Assembly (NCBI RefSeq): GCF_024700075.1
Contig: NZ_JAJONE010000001.1
Location: forward strand, 3,252,001 to 3,316,000
Length of the DNA stretch: 64,000 nucleotides
DNA from: Hymenobacter sp. J193
Lineage (GTDB): Bacteria; Bacteroidota; Bacteroidia; Cytophagales; Hymenobacteraceae
Direction of reading: 5' to 3'
Under the pieces are notes generated by a model. The model worked only from the letters and a program-made list of their open reading frames with translations. It was not told the origin of the DNA and did not search any database. This document shows positions 17,778 to 26,522 of the stretch, one piece after another. The first letter of the stretch is position 1, and each line of letters opens with the position of its first letter. A program made the position numbers and the translations under genes.

Positions 17778-17827
17778 ACAATCATCATTCACTTTTTTAC
17801 CCTTTTCACTCACCAAACCAAAAGTCC

Positions 17828-20800
17828 ATGAAAAAAATCTTATTCCTGAGTTTCCTGCTCATTACGACTCTGTTGCAGCAGGTCGTGGCGCAGGATCGGG
17901 CTATTTCCGGACGGGTAACTGACCGTAGTAACGGACAGGGGCTGCCGGGAGTAACTGTTCTCGTGAAGGGAACAACTGTCGGAGCATCCACGAACTCTGA
18001 TGGTACTTATACCCTTAGCGTACCTGCTTCTGCAACTACGCTCGTGTTTTCCTCAATAGGCTATACGCAGGTTGAGCGCCCTATTGGTACTGCTTCTACC
18101 ATTGATGTAGGATTGGCTACGGATACGAAAACGCTGGGTGAAGTAGTCGTAACCGGTGCTCTGGGTATCCAGCGTCAGCAACAGCAGGTGGGTTATGCCA
18201 CGGCTACGCTTGACACGAAGGAAGTTACGCAAGCACGGGTTACCAACGTAACCAACGGTCTGGCTGGTAAAGTATCCGGTTTGCAAATCCAGACTATTGG
18301 CGCTGGTGTAAGCCCTCAGGTGCGTGTTACGCTGCGCGGCAGCCGTTCGCTGCTGGGCAACAACGAAGCCCTGATTGTTATTGACGGCAACATCTCTACC
18401 AACGACGCTCTGGTTGCTTTGAACCCCGACGACGTTGACAACATCTCGGTACTGAAGGGTGCCAACGCCGCCGCTCTGTACGGCTCGCAGGCTTCCAACG
18501 GCGCTCTGGTAATCACGACCAAGAAAGGCGGTACCAAGCAGCAGGTTACGCTGTCTCAAACGTCGCAGTTTGAGTCGGTATCGTTCCTGCCGGATTTCCA
18601 GGATCAGTTTGGCGTAGGTGCCAACTCTTGGAACCAGACCCGTGAGGTTTATGCTCCCAATAACGCGGTTGACCTTAACGAAGACTACCAGTACAACAGC
18701 TTTGAAAACCAGCAGTTCGGCCCTCGTTTCGATGGGGTAGTTCGTCCGCTGGGCAACGTGCTGGCTGATGGCACCACGCAGATGATGCCGTATGTAGCCC
18801 GTAAAGACGAAAAGCGCAAGTTTTTCAACAACGGCTACCAGATGCAGAACTCGGTGACCTTCTCCGGCGGTGACGTAAAAACCAAGTACTACGCTTCTTA
18901 CCAGAACGTTCGTAACAACGGTATAGTCCCCAAAGACAAGTTTGACCGGAATACCTTCCGCTTCAACGCCTCGCACGAGTTCGACCGTCTGACCATTGGG
19001 ACCAACATGTCGTACACGCTGCAGCGGGTAGATGCTACTTCCAACATTAACCGCGACGAGTCGGTGTATTGGAACTGGTTCAACACGGGCGTGCAGGTTC
19101 CCCTGACGTCTTATAAGGACTGGGAAAACAATCCTTACGCTTCGCCGGACGGTTACTACAACAACTTCTACCACAACCCTTACTACATCCTGGACAACAA
19201 CCGCACGAAAGATCGTCGCAACACGATCATCGGTAGCATTGATTTGTCTTACAAAATCACTGACTGGCTGCGTGCGCAGTACCGCATTGGTATTACTGCT
19301 ATTGACCAGTCTAGCCTGCAGTATCAGAACAAGCTGCTGCTGAGCACCTACACCTTGGAAAATACGTACAAATCCTACCAGCCTGGTGGCTTTGTACAGG
19401 ATGTAGCCAGCAATCAGAACCGGATCAACTCCGATGCTTACCTGAGCATGGATAAAGCATTCGGTGACATTTCGCTGCAGGCCATTCTGGGTAACAACAT
19501 CCAGCAGTTCAGCGCAGATTTCCGCAACGTTGCTTCTACTGGCCTGTCGTCGCCTGGTTTGTACAACCTGTCGAACCGCGTGGGTAACCTGACCGGCTCT
19601 GATGCCAGCGCCCGTGTTCGTACGGTAGCTTTCTACGCCGATGCAACCGTAGGCTACAAAGACTTTGTCTACCTGCACGGTTCGGGCCGTTACGACAACG
19701 TATCTGTCCTAAACCCAGACAATCGCAGCTTCTTCTACCCGGCCCTAGACGCCTCGTTTGTTTTCAGCAATGCCATTCCGGCCCTGAAAGACGCGTCGTT
19801 CCTGGATTACGGTAAAATTCGCGGTGGTATCACCAAAGTAAGCCAGATCAACCTTCCCGGTAGCTCTACTTCCGGTGCCTTCAATAGCCCCACTGGTGTA
19901 TACCAAAGCTTTGGTGCCTATGCACTGCAGCCTACGTTCAACCTTGGCGCAGGCTATCCTTTCGGTGCCACGGCCTCTTACACGGCTGGCAACCAGTTGG
20001 TGAATGCCTCCCTGGAGCCCGAAACTACGGTTTCGTATGAAACCGGTATCGAGCTGGCTTTCCTGAAGCGCCGCGTATCGACGGCTGTTACTTACTATAA
20101 ACAGAACAGTAAGGCCCAGACGATTCCGACGAGCATTTCCCGCGCTACGGGCTTTGCCTCAAACCTGATCAACGCTGGGGAAGTAGAAAACCGCGGTGTG
20201 GAGATTGATTTGAACCTGACCCCAGTGCGCTCGGAAAACGGCTTTACCTGGACGGTAGGCGGTAACTACAACTACAATGCAAACAAAGTGGTTTCGCTGC
20301 CCGGCGGCCTGACCCAGCTTGCTCTATCAACCGGTGGTAACGCTCAGCTGTATGCTCTTCCCGGCCAGCCTTTCCCGATCCTGCGTGGGTCCTACTATCA
20401 GCGTACGCCTGGTAACCTGATCGTAATGGCTCCTACCCGCAACGCCTACGATCCGACGGGTGACCCTACGCAGTACTACTACCCCGTGAAAGCAGGTGAC
20501 CTGAAAACGCTGGGCGCTGGTAACACCCAGCCTAAGCACAGATACGGGTTCAACACCTCGTTGACGTTCAAAGGCATTACTTTGGCCGGCCAAGGGGAAC
20601 TTCGCACGGGCTATGTAGTGTATAACTCGATAGGTGAAGATCTAGACTTCACCGGCAGCGGTGCCCGCAGCACGATGTACGACCGTGAAAACTTCGTATA
20701 CCCGAACTCGGCTATTCCGCAAACTGATGCTAGTGGTAACGTTACCTACGTACCGAACACGTCAGGTGTAACGCCTGGTGGTGCTGAGTTCTGGGCCCAG

Positions 20801-21097
20801 AACTCAACCTGGAACCGTACGGTAGCTGAAAACTACGTGACTTCTGGTAAGTTCTTCAAGATCCGTGAAGTGTCGCTGTCCTACGCTCTGCCTGCTGACC
20901 TCGTGTCGAAAATCGGTGTTGTGAAAGGTGCTTCGATTAACTTCTTCGGCCGGAACATCTTTACCTGGGTACCGAAAGAGAACATCTACACTGACCCTGA
21001 GTTCAGCTTCAGCAACTCGAACGCCATCGGCATCAACACCAACCTGAACACGCCGCCGACCAAGTTCTACGGAGCAACCCTGAACGTAACTCTCTAA
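17828..21097 (+). CDS. SusC/RagA-family TonB-linked outer-membrane protein
   Basis: A 1089-residue TonB-dependent transporter with a signal peptide of about 22 residues (ending VVAQ). A carboxypeptidase-regulatory-like beta domain follows (ISGRVTDRSNGQGLPGVTV, about 25-105), then the plug domain (GEVVVTGALG, VIDGNISTNDALVALNPDD, ISVLKGANAAALYGSQASNG) and a 22-stranded barrel to the C-terminal LNVTL. SusC proteins form the barrel of a SusCD pedal-bin importer for glycans or peptides. The SusD partner starts 15 bp downstream. No glycosidase, protease or sigma/anti-sigma pair is adjacent, so the substrate is unknown. Codon choice favours GGT and similar codons more than neighbours, fitting high expression rather than transfer. 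Confidence 0.96.
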   Translation: MKKILFLSFLLITTLLQQVVAQDRAISGRVTDRSNGQGLPGVTVLVKGTTVGASTNSDGTYTLSVPASATTLVFSSIGYTQVERPIGTASTIDVGLATDTKTLGEVVVTGALGIQRQQQQVGYATATLDTKEVTQARVTNVTNGLAGKVSGLQIQTIGAGVSPQVRVTLRGSRSLLGNNEALIVIDGNISTNDALVALNPDDVDNISVLKGANAAALYGSQASNGALVITTKKGGTKQQVTLSQTSQFESVSFLPDFQDQFGVGANSWNQTREVYAPNNAVDLNEDYQYNSFENQQFGPRFDGVVRPLGNVLADGTTQMMPYVARKDEKRKFFNNGYQMQNSVTFSGGDVKTKYYASYQNVRNNGIVPKDKFDRNTFRFNASHEFDRLTIGTNMSYTLQRVDATSNINRDESVYWNWFNTGVQVPLTSYKDWENNPYASPDGYYNNFYHNPYYILDNNRTKDRRNTIIGSIDLSYKITDWLRAQYRIGITAIDQSSLQYQNKLLLSTYTLENTYKSYQPGGFVQDVASNQNRINSDAYLSMDKAFGDISLQAILGNNIQQFSADFRNVASTGLSSPGLYNLSNRVGNLTGSDASARVRTVAFYADATVGYKDFVYLHGSGRYDNVSVLNPDNRSFFYPALDASFVFSNAIPALKDASFLDYGKIRGGITKVSQINLPGSSTSGAFNSPTGVYQSFGAYALQPTFNLGAGYPFGATASYTAGNQLVNASLEPETTVSYETGIELAFLKRRVSTAVTYYKQNSKAQTIPTSISRATGFASNLINAGEVENRGVEIDLNLTPVRSENGFTWTVGGNYNYNANKVVSLPGGLTQLALSTGGNAQLYALPGQPFPILRGSYYQRTPGNLIVMAPTRNAYDPTGDPTQYYYPVKAGDLKTLGAGNTQPKHRYGFNTSLTFKGITLAGQGELRTGYVVYNSIGEDLDFTGSGARSTMYDRENFVYPNSAIPQTDASGNVTYVPNTSGVTPGGAEFWAQNSTWNRTVAENYVTSGKFFKIREVSLSYALPADLVSKIGVVKGASINFFGRNIFTWVPKENIYTDPEFSFSNSNAIGINTNLNTPPTKFYGATLNVTL

Positions 21098-21112
21098 ATT
21101 GCTTACGCATTC

Positions 21113-22777
21113 ATGAAAATACTACCCAAAATTCTGTTTGCGGCAGTGCTTACGACTGCTGCATCCAGCTGCGACGACTTCCTCGACATCAACGAAAACC
21201 CGAATGCCTTCACGCAGGAGTCGGTAGCGCCGGACATCATTCTGGCTCAGGCCCTCACCAACACGGCGGCTATCTATACGGGCAACAACCCTAGCTACAA
21301 TAGCTACGCCAGCTGGGCAGCCGGTTACTGGACCAAAACCAACACGGTTAGCGGTTACGGTGAAGAGCAGACGTACAACTACTCCACTGCTTACTACGCT
21401 GGTCTGTTTGACAACACCTACGACAACCTGAATGACTACAACATCATTCAGACTCGCGGTGCCACTACCGGTTTCCCCAACCACGCGGCCATCGCCCGCA
21501 TCATGAAAGCGTATGGCTTTTTGCTGCTGGTAGACCAGTACGGTAACATTCCTTACTCGGAAGCCCTCAAGGGAGCTGGTAACGTTACGCCGAAGTATGA
21601 CAAGGCAGAGGATATCTATGCCGATCTGCTGGTACAGCTGAAAGGTGCCATTGTTGACATTGATGCAGCGCACGACGATGCAACGGCCCGTTTGGTAAGC
21701 CGTGAGGACGTTGTGTTCGGCGGCAACATGGACAAGTGGAAGCAATTTGCCAACAGCTTGCAGCTCCGTATTCTGTTGCGTGAGTCGCAAACTGCCAGCG
21801 ATGCTATCAATAATGAGGTGAAGACGCAGCTGGCTGCTTTGCAGAATGCTCCGGACGGTTTCATTACCTCAGACGTGGTAGTGCAGCCTAACTACGCGAT
21901 AAACGCTGGTCAGCAGAACCCCCTGTACAACCGCTACGCCTACACCGCCGCTGGTACCGGCGCCACCGAGCGTAACTACCAGGTGCCCACGCAATACATC
22001 ATTGACCAGTACGTCAACAACAGCGACCCCCGCGTGTCGCAGCTGTATACCAGAGGTGCCCGTGTTATTGATGGTGTAAACACCCCGGGCTACATTGGTG
22101 GTGTATTGGGCGAAGCTTCGCCTCCTACTGTGGGTACGGCTTCGGCCAGCACCCGTCAGGCTTCCCGTTTCCTGGGTGCCAACTCGCTCACGGCTAGCGG
22201 TGGCATCATCAAAGGAGCAAACGCCCCAACGCCCCTGATGCTGCTTGCCGAGCAGAAATTCAACGAAGCTGAAGCTGAAACCCGCGGACTCTTCACGAAT
22301 GGCGAGGCAGAAGCCAAAAAGGATTATCTGGACGGCATCAAAGCCTCGTTCATTTACTTCTACCGTCCGGCCAGCACTTCGCTGGGCGCAATCAACGCTT
22401 CTACCCTAGCTGGAGCTACGGCTGAAACCCCTGGTATCAACCAGTACAATACGTTCATTGCAACCACCGAGGCTGGTGGGGCCAATGTGGCTAACCCGCT
22501 GGTGAACTTTGATGTTGCAACCACTAAAGGCGGCCTTGGCAAGCAGGAAATCATCATCTACCAGAAATACCTGGCTTTGAACTCTGTTGCCAGCGTAGAG
22601 GCTTGGGATGACTTCCGTCGTACCGGTTTTCCGAAAATTCCCCTTGCAGGTCAGGCCGCAGAGGCTAAGTTTCCAGCGCGTCTGCTCTATCCGTTGAGCG
22701 AGTTGAGCACCAACTCTGCTAACGTACCGACCGGCGTAACGCAGTACAGCAAAATTTTCTGGGACGTGGTTGACTAA
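21113..22777 (+). CDS. SusD/RagB-family lipoprotein (SusD-like type 2)
   Basis: A 554-residue surface lipoprotein with lipobox ASSC (C20), followed by DDFLDINENPN, the standard mature start of this group. TPR-like helices include HAAIARIMKAYGFLLLVDQYGNIPYSEAL and the conserved MDKWKQFANSLQLRILLR segment. It acts as the lid and ligand-binding subunit of the SusC transporter encoded just upstream. The pattern is closer to the SusD-like_2 family than to classical SusD. A terminator closes the operon, so this appears to be a two-gene unit. Confidence 0.94.
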   Translation: MKILPKILFAAVLTTAASSCDDFLDINENPNAFTQESVAPDIILAQALTNTAAIYTGNNPSYNSYASWAAGYWTKTNTVSGYGEEQTYNYSTAYYAGLFDNTYDNLNDYNIIQTRGATTGFPNHAAIARIMKAYGFLLLVDQYGNIPYSEALKGAGNVTPKYDKAEDIYADLLVQLKGAIVDIDAAHDDATARLVSREDVVFGGNMDKWKQFANSLQLRILLRESQTASDAINNEVKTQLAALQNAPDGFITSDVVVQPNYAINAGQQNPLYNRYAYTAAGTGATERNYQVPTQYIIDQYVNNSDPRVSQLYTRGARVIDGVNTPGYIGGVLGEASPPTVGTASASTRQASRFLGANSLTASGGIIKGANAPTPLMLLAEQKFNEAEAETRGLFTNGEAEAKKDYLDGIKASFIYFYRPASTSLGAINASTLAGATAETPGINQYNTFIATTEAGGANVANPLVNFDVATTKGGLGKQEIIIYQKYLALNSVASVEAWDDFRRTGFPKIPLAGQAAEAKFPARLLYPLSELSTNSANVPTGVTQYSKIFWDVVD

Positions 22778-22801
22778 CCGATCCTGTCTTCAGCAATTAT
22801 C

Positions 22802-22833
22802 AAAAAGGGCTGCTCATTTGAGCAGCCCTTTTT
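22802..22833 (+). terminator. Rho-independent terminator of the first susCD operon
   Basis: A 14-bp stem AAAAAGGGCTGCTC with its complement and a 4-nt loop, ending in five T residues, 25 bases after the SusD stop. Confidence 0.9.
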
Positions 22834-22881
22834 CGTTTAGAAGCAATGCGTTTTAGCTGATAGATAACTGAGGGCTCTAAC

Positions 22882-23959
22882 TCAACTCTGCATCAGGAAC
22901 CCTTTGATGTACTCGTCCAAGTCTCCGTCGAGCACGTTCTGCACATCCGTACGCTCGATGCCGGTGCGAAGGTCTTTGATGAGCTTGTAGGGATGAAGCA
23001 CGTAGTTGCGGATCTGGGAGCCGAAGTCGATGCGCTTCTTGGTAGCTTCCAGCTTGTCGCGCTCGGCGTGGCGCTTGTCCATCTCTATCTGGTAGAGGCG
23101 CGACTTGAGCATACGCAGGGCGTGTTCCTTGTTCATGAGCTGGCTGCGCTCAATCTGCACCGCAATGATGATACCGGACGGTGCGTGGGTCAGGCGCACA
23201 GCGGTTTCCACCTTGTTCACGTTCTGCCCGCCCGCACCACCGGCCCGGAACGTGTCCCAGCTGATATCAGCCGGGTTGATTTCGATGTTGATGGTATCGT
23301 CGATGACGGGATAGGCAAACACTGAGGCAAAGGACGTATGGCGGCGGCCGCTGCTGTCGAAGGGCGAGATGCGCACGAGTCGGTGAACACCAATTTCGCT
23401 TTTGAGGTAGCCATAGGCAAAGTCCCCGTCGATTTCCAGAGAAGCCGACTTGATACCGGCACCCTCGCCGGGCTGGTAGCTGATCTGCCGCACCCCAAAG
23501 CCGTGGCTTTCGGCCCACATGATATACATGCGCATGAGCATTTCGGCCCAGTCCTGGCTTTCGGTGCCGCCGGCGCCGGGGTTGATGTCGATGATGGCCG
23601 AAAGCTGGTCTTCCTCGTCGGAAAGCATGCGCTTGAACTCCAACTGCTCCACTTTTTTGAGCGTGGCGTCGAAATCGGCCTGCATTTCGGCTTCCGTTAC
23701 GTCGCCTTCCTTGTAGAAGTCAAACAGGACTTCCGTGTCGGCAATGGCCTGCTGGACGGCTTCGTAGTCGTCGGTCCAGGTTTTGAGGGCTTTGATCTCC
23801 TTTAGCAGGATTTCGGCTGCTTTGGAGTCGTTCCAGAAGTCGGGAGCCGTGGTCTGGGCTTCGGCCTGTACTACTTGTTCTTTGCGGGCATCGTAGTCAA
23901 AGATACCTCCTCAGAGCCTCGGCGCGGCCCTTCAGTTCCTTCACCTGTTCGTAGGTCAT
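22882..23959 (-). CDS. prfB: Peptide chain release factor 2, expressed by programmed +1 frameshift
   Basis: RF2 ends translation at UGA and UAA. The gene is read from ATG 23959 for 20 codons ([11 protein letters not shown] to RRYL), meets an in-frame TGA at 23899-23897, and continues in the +1 frame from GAC at 23898, giving about 358 residues. The class I release-factor motif GGQ lies in [11 protein letters not shown], and the RF2-specific stop-recognition tripeptide SPF is present in [12 protein letters not shown]. No in-frame downstream start explains the whole protein, so the frameshift is needed. A TACCTTTA -7-like element lies about 34 bases before the ATG. Confidence 0.96.
23897..23911 (-). 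promoter_or_regulatory. prfB programmed frameshift site
   Basis: On the minus strand the sequence is AGGAGGTATCTTTGAC: an internal Shine-Dalgarno-like AGGAGG, the slippery CTT codon and the in-frame TGA, followed by C. This is the classic autoregulatory RF2 site, in which low RF2 favours the +1 shift. Confidence 0.95.
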
Positions 23960-24006
23960 GGAGTTAGTTGTGAGTGATGGGAGAAAGCGTAAAGGTAGCT
24001 ATACAA

Positions 24007-24044
24007 CAACGCCCGCCACCGGCTGAAACCGATAGCGGGCGTTG
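24007..24044 (-). terminator. Putative terminator between ilvE and prfB
   Basis: CAACGCCCGC at 24007-24016 pairs with GCGGGCGTTG at 24035-24044, with an inner CGG/CCG stem. It lies just downstream of the ilvE stop codon on the minus strand. Confidence 0.65.
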
Positions 24045-24060
24045 AATATAGGAGGACGGG

Positions 24061-25125
24061 CTAAATGCGCACCATCCAGTTGTGCTCATCGGCGGCCTCG
24101 CCGGTGCGAATAGCTTGCAGCGCGGCCGAAGCCCGTTTGGAGAAGGCATCGGCTCCAGCCACTGGCAGGTCGAAATCCGTGCCTTCGTAGCCAATGGTAG
24201 CAATAGGCGCGATGGTAGCGGCTGTGCCCACACCGAAGGCTTCCTGCAGGGTACCGGCCCGCTGGGCTTCCAGGAGCTCGAAAATGGAGACTTTCCGCTC
24301 TTCCACGGTCATGCCCCAGTCGCGGGCCAACTGCAGAATGCTGCGGCGCGTGATGCCATCCAGGATAGACGTGCTAAGAGCGGGAGTAACTAGGCGGCCG
24401 TCGATGATGAAAATGGCGTTCATCGTGCCCGATTCTTCCACGTACTGGTGCTCGGAAGCATCCGTCCAGATAAGCTGGTTGTAGCCTTCCTGCTGCGCCA
24501 GCCGGGTGGGGTACATAGCAGCGCCATAGTTGCCGGCATTCTTGGCGAAGCCCGCGCCGCCTTCGGCCGAGCGCACGTACTTCTGCTCGAAGCGCACCCG
24601 CAGCGGCTTGTTGTAGTACAAGCCCACCGGGCAGGTGAAGATGACGAAGCGGTAGGTATCGGAAGGACGCACGCCGATGAAGCCGTCGGTGGCAAACATG
24701 AACGGCCGGATGTAGAGGGCGCTGCCGGGGGCATCAGGCACCCAGTCGGCGTCGAGGCGAATAAGTTGGGCCAGGCCCTGCATGAACAGCTCCTCGGGCA
24801 CGGGCGGCATGCACATCCGCTCAGCGGAGGCATTCAGGCGCTGCAGGTTGTCGAGCGGGCGGAACAGGGCAATGTCGCCCTGAGCGTTCTTGTAGGCTTT
24901 CATGCCCTCAAAAATGGCCTGCCCGTAGTGCAGGGCCGACGTAGCGGGGCTAACCGACATTTCGCCGTAGGGCAAAATCTGAGGCTCCTGCCACTGCCCG
25001 TCACTGTAGTCAACCACAAACATGTGGTCGGCGAAGATTTTACCGAACTCAATGTGCTCAGGGTCGAGCTGCGACAAGCGGGAGGCCGTGGTGCGCTGCG
25101 TCTGAATCGTCAGGGTGTCGAGCAT
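24061..25125 (-). CDS. ilvE: Branched-chain amino acid aminotransferase (class IV, PLP)
   Basis: Catalyses reversible transamination of Val, Leu and Ile with 2-oxoglutarate in the cytoplasm. The 354-residue length and motifs fit the eukaryote/Bacteroidetes-type subgroup: ALHYGQAIFEGMKAY, ALYIRPFMFATDGFIG, the PLP lysine K195 in GFAKNAGNYGA, EESGTMNAIF, and LDGITRRSILQLA. The ATG is in good context. It lies in a minus-strand series between the adenosyltransferase gene and prfB, with a hairpin after its stop, so it may be its own transcription unit. Confidence 0.95.
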   Translation of the reverse strand: MLDTLTIQTQRTTASRLSQLDPEHIEFGKIFADHMFVVDYSDGQWQEPQILPYGEMSVSPATSALHYGQAIFEGMKAYKNAQGDIALFRPLDNLQRLNASAERMCMPPVPEELFMQGLAQLIRLDADWVPDAPGSALYIRPFMFATDGFIGVRPSDTYRFVIFTCPVGLYYNKPLRVRFEQKYVRSAEGGAGFAKNAGNYGAAMYPTRLAQQEGYNQLIWTDASEHQYVEESGTMNAIFIIDGRLVTPALSTSILDGITRRSILQLARDWGMTVEERKVSIFELLEAQRAGTLQEAFGVGTAATIAPIATIGYEGTDFDLPVAGADAFSKRASAALQAIRTGEAADEHNWMVRI

Positions 25126-25179
25126 AGAAACAGGAAGTAAGCAGGGAAATGGGTGGGGTGGGATAGGGAAAGAACGGAT

Positions 25180-25728
25180 TTAATGGCGCGGCTTCCAGGT
25201 AACCTCGTCGGTACCCAGCTCTACGGCCATCAGTCTACTCAGCACAAACAGAAAATCGGACAGGCGGTTCAAATAAACCGGCACCAGCTCGGCTACCGGG
25301 GCGTCATCGGCTAGGGCTACCACCAGCCGCTCGGCCCGCCGGCAGACGCAGCGCGCCACGTGAGCAAAGGAAACGGACTGATGACCGCCCGGCAAAATAA
25401 ACTCGCGCAGCTCGGGCAGCAGCTCATTCATCTGGTCCATCTGCTGCTCCAGCAGTACCACATCCTCGGCGTGCAGGTCGGGCAGCTTCATGCGCGACTT
25501 CTCGGGGTCGGCGGCCAGAGTGGAGCCGATGGTGAACAATCGGTCCTGAATTTCCTTGAGCAGGTCGCGGCGGGCAGCGTTGATGGGCTGGTCGCGCACC
25601 AGGCCCACGTAGGAATTCAGCTCATCCACGGTGCCGTAGCAATCAATGCGCAGGCTGGCTTTGGAAACGCGGGTGCCCCCAATAAGTGAGGTAAGGCCTT
25701 TGTCGCCGGTTTTGGTGTAAATCTTCAT
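25180..25728 (-). CDS. PduO-type ATP:cob(I)alamin adenosyltransferase
   Basis: Transfers the adenosyl group of ATP to cob(I)alamin to make adenosylcobalamin, the cofactor of enzymes such as methylmalonyl-CoA mutase. The 182-residue protein starts at ATG 25728 with the signature KIYTKTGDKGLTSLIGG, followed by RIDCYGTVDELNSYVG, FILPGGH, CRRAERLV and YLNRLSDFLFVLSR, all typical of PduO-type enzymes. The longer frame to 25770 adds residues without family similarity. No cobalamin biosynthesis gene is adjacent. The upstream gene is the ABC ATPase, about 57 bp away. Confidence 0.94.
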   Translation of the reverse strand: MKIYTKTGDKGLTSLIGGTRVSKASLRIDCYGTVDELNSYVGLVRDQPINAARRDLLKEIQDRLFTIGSTLAADPEKSRMKLPDLHAEDVVLLEQQMDQMNELLPELREFILPGGHQSVSFAHVARCVCRRAERLVVALADDAPVAELVPVYLNRLSDFLFVLSRLMAVELGTDEVTWKPRH

Positions 25729-25785
25729 AAGAGGAAAGCCGGAAACAAACGAGCCAAGGGCCGACGACATCAGCCGCCCGCCAGG

Positions 25786-26511
25786 CTACCGTTCCGTGGC
25801 CGACAGGTGGTGGGTGGTAATGTTCTGATTGAGCACGTCGGACTCAATGCGTCCGTCGCGCAGGCGCACGATGCGGTGGGCGAAGTTGGCAATATCTTCT
25901 TCGTGCGTCACCATGATGATGGTGTTGCCTTTGGCGTACAGGGCCTCAAACAAATCCATGATTTCGTGGCTGGTTTTGGAGTCGAGGGCGCCGGTAGGCT
26001 CATCGGCCAGCAGTACACTGGGGTCGTTGACCAGGGCGCGGGCAATGGCCACGCGCTGGCGCTGGCCCCCCGACAGCTCGTTGGGCCGGTGCTTGGCGCG
26101 GGTATCGAGGCCCACGCTGCGCAAAGCCAGCATGGCTTTTTCTTCGCGGTCGGCTTTGTTATAGCCCGCGTAAATCAGCGGCAACGCCACGTTGTCGAGG
26201 GAAGTAGCGCGGGGCAGCAGGTTGAAGCTCTGGAAGATAAAGCCGATTTCCTTGTTGCGCACGTCCGCCAGCTGGTTGTCGGTCATGCGGCTCACGTCCT
26301 TGCCATTGAGCACGTACTGGCCGCTGCTGGGCGTATCCAGGCAGCCCACAATATTCATGAGCGTGGATTTGCCCGAGCCCGAAGGTCCCATAAAGGCCAC
26401 GTACTCGCCTCTTTGAATGCTGATGGACACGTCCTGCAGGGCGTGAATTCGTTCGGTGCCCATCTGGTACACCTTCGAAATATCCGTGGTTTCGATAACA
26501 AGAGGGGACAT
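25786..26511 (-). CDS. ABC transporter ATP-binding protein (MacB/LolD type)
   Basis: A 241-residue ATPase with Walker [11 protein letters not shown]-loop [11 protein letters not shown], signature [15 protein letters not shown], Walker [13 protein letters not shown] and switch His in MVTHEED. The sequence class ([18 protein letters not shown]) is that of ATPases pairing with FtsX-like permeases in lipoprotein release or peptide and drug efflux (LolD, MacB, FtsE). No permease gene is present in this window, so the partner must be elsewhere. It begins 11 bp after the stop of the membrane-TPR gene and is probably co-transcribed with it; any functional link is inference. Confidence 0.93.
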   Translation of the reverse strand: MSPLVIETTDISKVYQMGTERIHALQDVSISIQRGEYVAFMGPSGSGKSTLMNIVGCLDTPSSGQYVLNGKDVSRMTDNQLADVRNKEIGFIFQSFNLLPRATSLDNVALPLIYAGYNKADREEKAMLALRSVGLDTRAKHRPNELSGGQRQRVAIARALVNDPSVLLADEPTGALDSKTSHEIMDLFEALYAKGNTIIMVTHEEDIANFAHRIVRLRDGRIESDVLNQNITTHHLSATER

Positions 26512-26522
26512 GGTCGGGGAGG

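Noticed and set aside
18053-19678. 541-codon minus-strand open frame across the first SusC gene
   Set aside because: Antisense to a clear SusC coding sequence, no start context, no recognisable motifs.
17828-22777. Recent horizontal transfer of the first SusCD locus because of lower GC
   Set aside because: The codon shift (GGT and similar codons) is what highly expressed outer-membrane proteins show, and no mobile element is present.
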